From positions 1-5,181 of the forward strand of contig CANFHS010000168.1 of assembly GCA_947446835.1 (NCBI GenBank): DNA of 5,181 nucleotides. Direction: 5' to 3'. This DNA is from Bacteriovoracaceae bacterium. GTDB lineage: Bacteria; Bdellovibrionota; UBA1018. The notes below the pieces were generated by a model that saw only the letters and a program-made list of their open reading frames with translations, was not told where the DNA came from and ran no database searches. Below, piece after piece: positions 4,727-5,181 of the stretch; positions within the stretch are counted from its first letter, which is position 1; every line of letters begins with the position of its first letter. The translations under genes were made by a program, and so were the position numbers.

Positions 4727-5181
4727 ATGTTTGACCCCGAGCTTTACCGAGAATTCAGGCCTTCGTACCCCGCAGCGCTTTTTGCGCCGCTGCTGACCGC
4801 GTTGAACCGCTCGCCTCACGCGGGTCGTGCCTTGCGCCTGGCCGACCTGGGTTGCGGCACCGGGCTTTCGGCCGCCTCGGTGGTCCAGGCGCTCGCGCCG
4901 CGCCTGCTGCGCCTGAACCTGGTGGAGCCCGACGCGTCCATGCTGGGTGAAGCACGAGGGCAGGCGCTGCTGGTGCCTCACCTGGACCAGGCTCTCACCA
5001 CGCGCGCCGAAGCCACCGCTCTACCAGACGCCTCCCAGGACCTCGTCCTGATCGGCTCAGCGCTGCACTGGATGGACATTCCCACCGTCGCGGCCGAATG
5101 CGTGCGCATCCTGGCCCCCGGGGGCCTGCTGCAGGTCTTCGAGTACCAGTTCCCGAAAGCCACCGACCAGCCCGCCTTGAA
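4727..5181 (+). CDS. Class I SAM-dependent methyltransferase, N-terminal 151 residues (partial, runs off right edge)
   Basis: The open frame starts at ATG 4727 (MFDPELYREFRPSYP) and continues to the window edge without a stop. The FDPELY-EFRPSYP opening is common in small UbiE/tam-like methyltransferases. Rossmann-fold SAM-binding motifs are clear: motif I LADLGCGTG (38-46), an acidic residue at the end of strand 2 in VEPDASML (66-73), LPDASQDLVLIGSALHWMD (99-117) and the post-III RILAPGGLLQVFEY (127-140). The HWMD segment resembles the trans-aconitate/small-molecule methyltransferase group, but the substrate cannot be told. No good Shine-Dalgarno precedes the ATG (a weak AGAG at 4713-4716 only). 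The start is supported by the family-like N-terminus and by the 24-base spacing from the previous gene. Confidence 0.9.
   Translation, partial: MFDPELYREFRPSYPAALFAPLLTALNRSPHAGRALRLADLGCGTGLSAASVVQALAPRLLRLNLVEPDASMLGEARGQALLVPHLDQALTTRAEATALPDASQDLVLIGSALHWMDIPTVAAECVRILAPGGLLQVFEYQFPKATDQPAL

Noticed and set aside
4163..4981. 272-codon minus-strand frame across the third operon gene, small ORF and methyltransferase
   Set aside because: No domain resemblance; it overlaps three better-supported plus-strand frames, including a methyltransferase with clear SAM motifs.

Overview
The window comes from a GC-rich chromosome of a diderm (Gram-negative-type) bacterium. A TonB-dependent outer-membrane receptor with a signal peptide and a terminal phenylalanine shows the outer membrane. 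The start of ribosomal protein S2 shows this is chromosomal DNA. The S2 N-terminus looks proteobacterial in a broad sense, possibly deltaproteobacterial or Bdellovibrionota-like, but I cannot place the organism from this sequence alone. There is no insertion sequence, CRISPR array, tRNA or rRNA, and no phage gene.

Left part (1-2412, all read on the minus strand): the 5' end of rpsB runs off the left edge. Upstream of it is a 230-base intergenic leader (196-425) with several small inverted repeats. Upstream again is a 616-residue TonB-dependent receptor (426-2276). The receptor's 5' leader contains a compact cobalamin riboswitch (about 2295-2394) that ends next to a strong Shine-Dalgarno sequence. 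The riboswitch identifies the receptor as a probable vitamin B12/cobinamide importer that is switched off when cobalamin is plentiful, most simply at the level of translation.

Middle (2418-2458): a short divergent control region holds two face-to-face, overlapping sigma70-type promoter candidates, one for the riboswitch/receptor transcript and one for the plus-strand operon. The plus-strand promoter would start transcription at or within a base or two of the lemA start codon, so lemA is probably translated from a leaderless mRNA.

Right part (2466-5181, plus strand): a tightly coupled three-gene operon encodes LemA, a secreted/anchored TPM-domain protein of the YgcG type with a glycine-rich tail, and a small soluble TPM-domain protein. 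The genes overlap by 1 and 14 bases. This trio is a widespread conserved cassette whose biochemical role is still poorly defined. After a 146-base gap come a 90-residue single-pass membrane protein of unknown function and the N-terminal 151 residues of a class I SAM-dependent methyltransferase that runs off the right edge.

I see no wholly new multi-gene system. The most noteworthy points are the compact B12 riboswitch with its divergent receptor, the overlapping divergent promoters with a leaderless lemA, and a possible alternative-hairpin switch in the rpsB leader.
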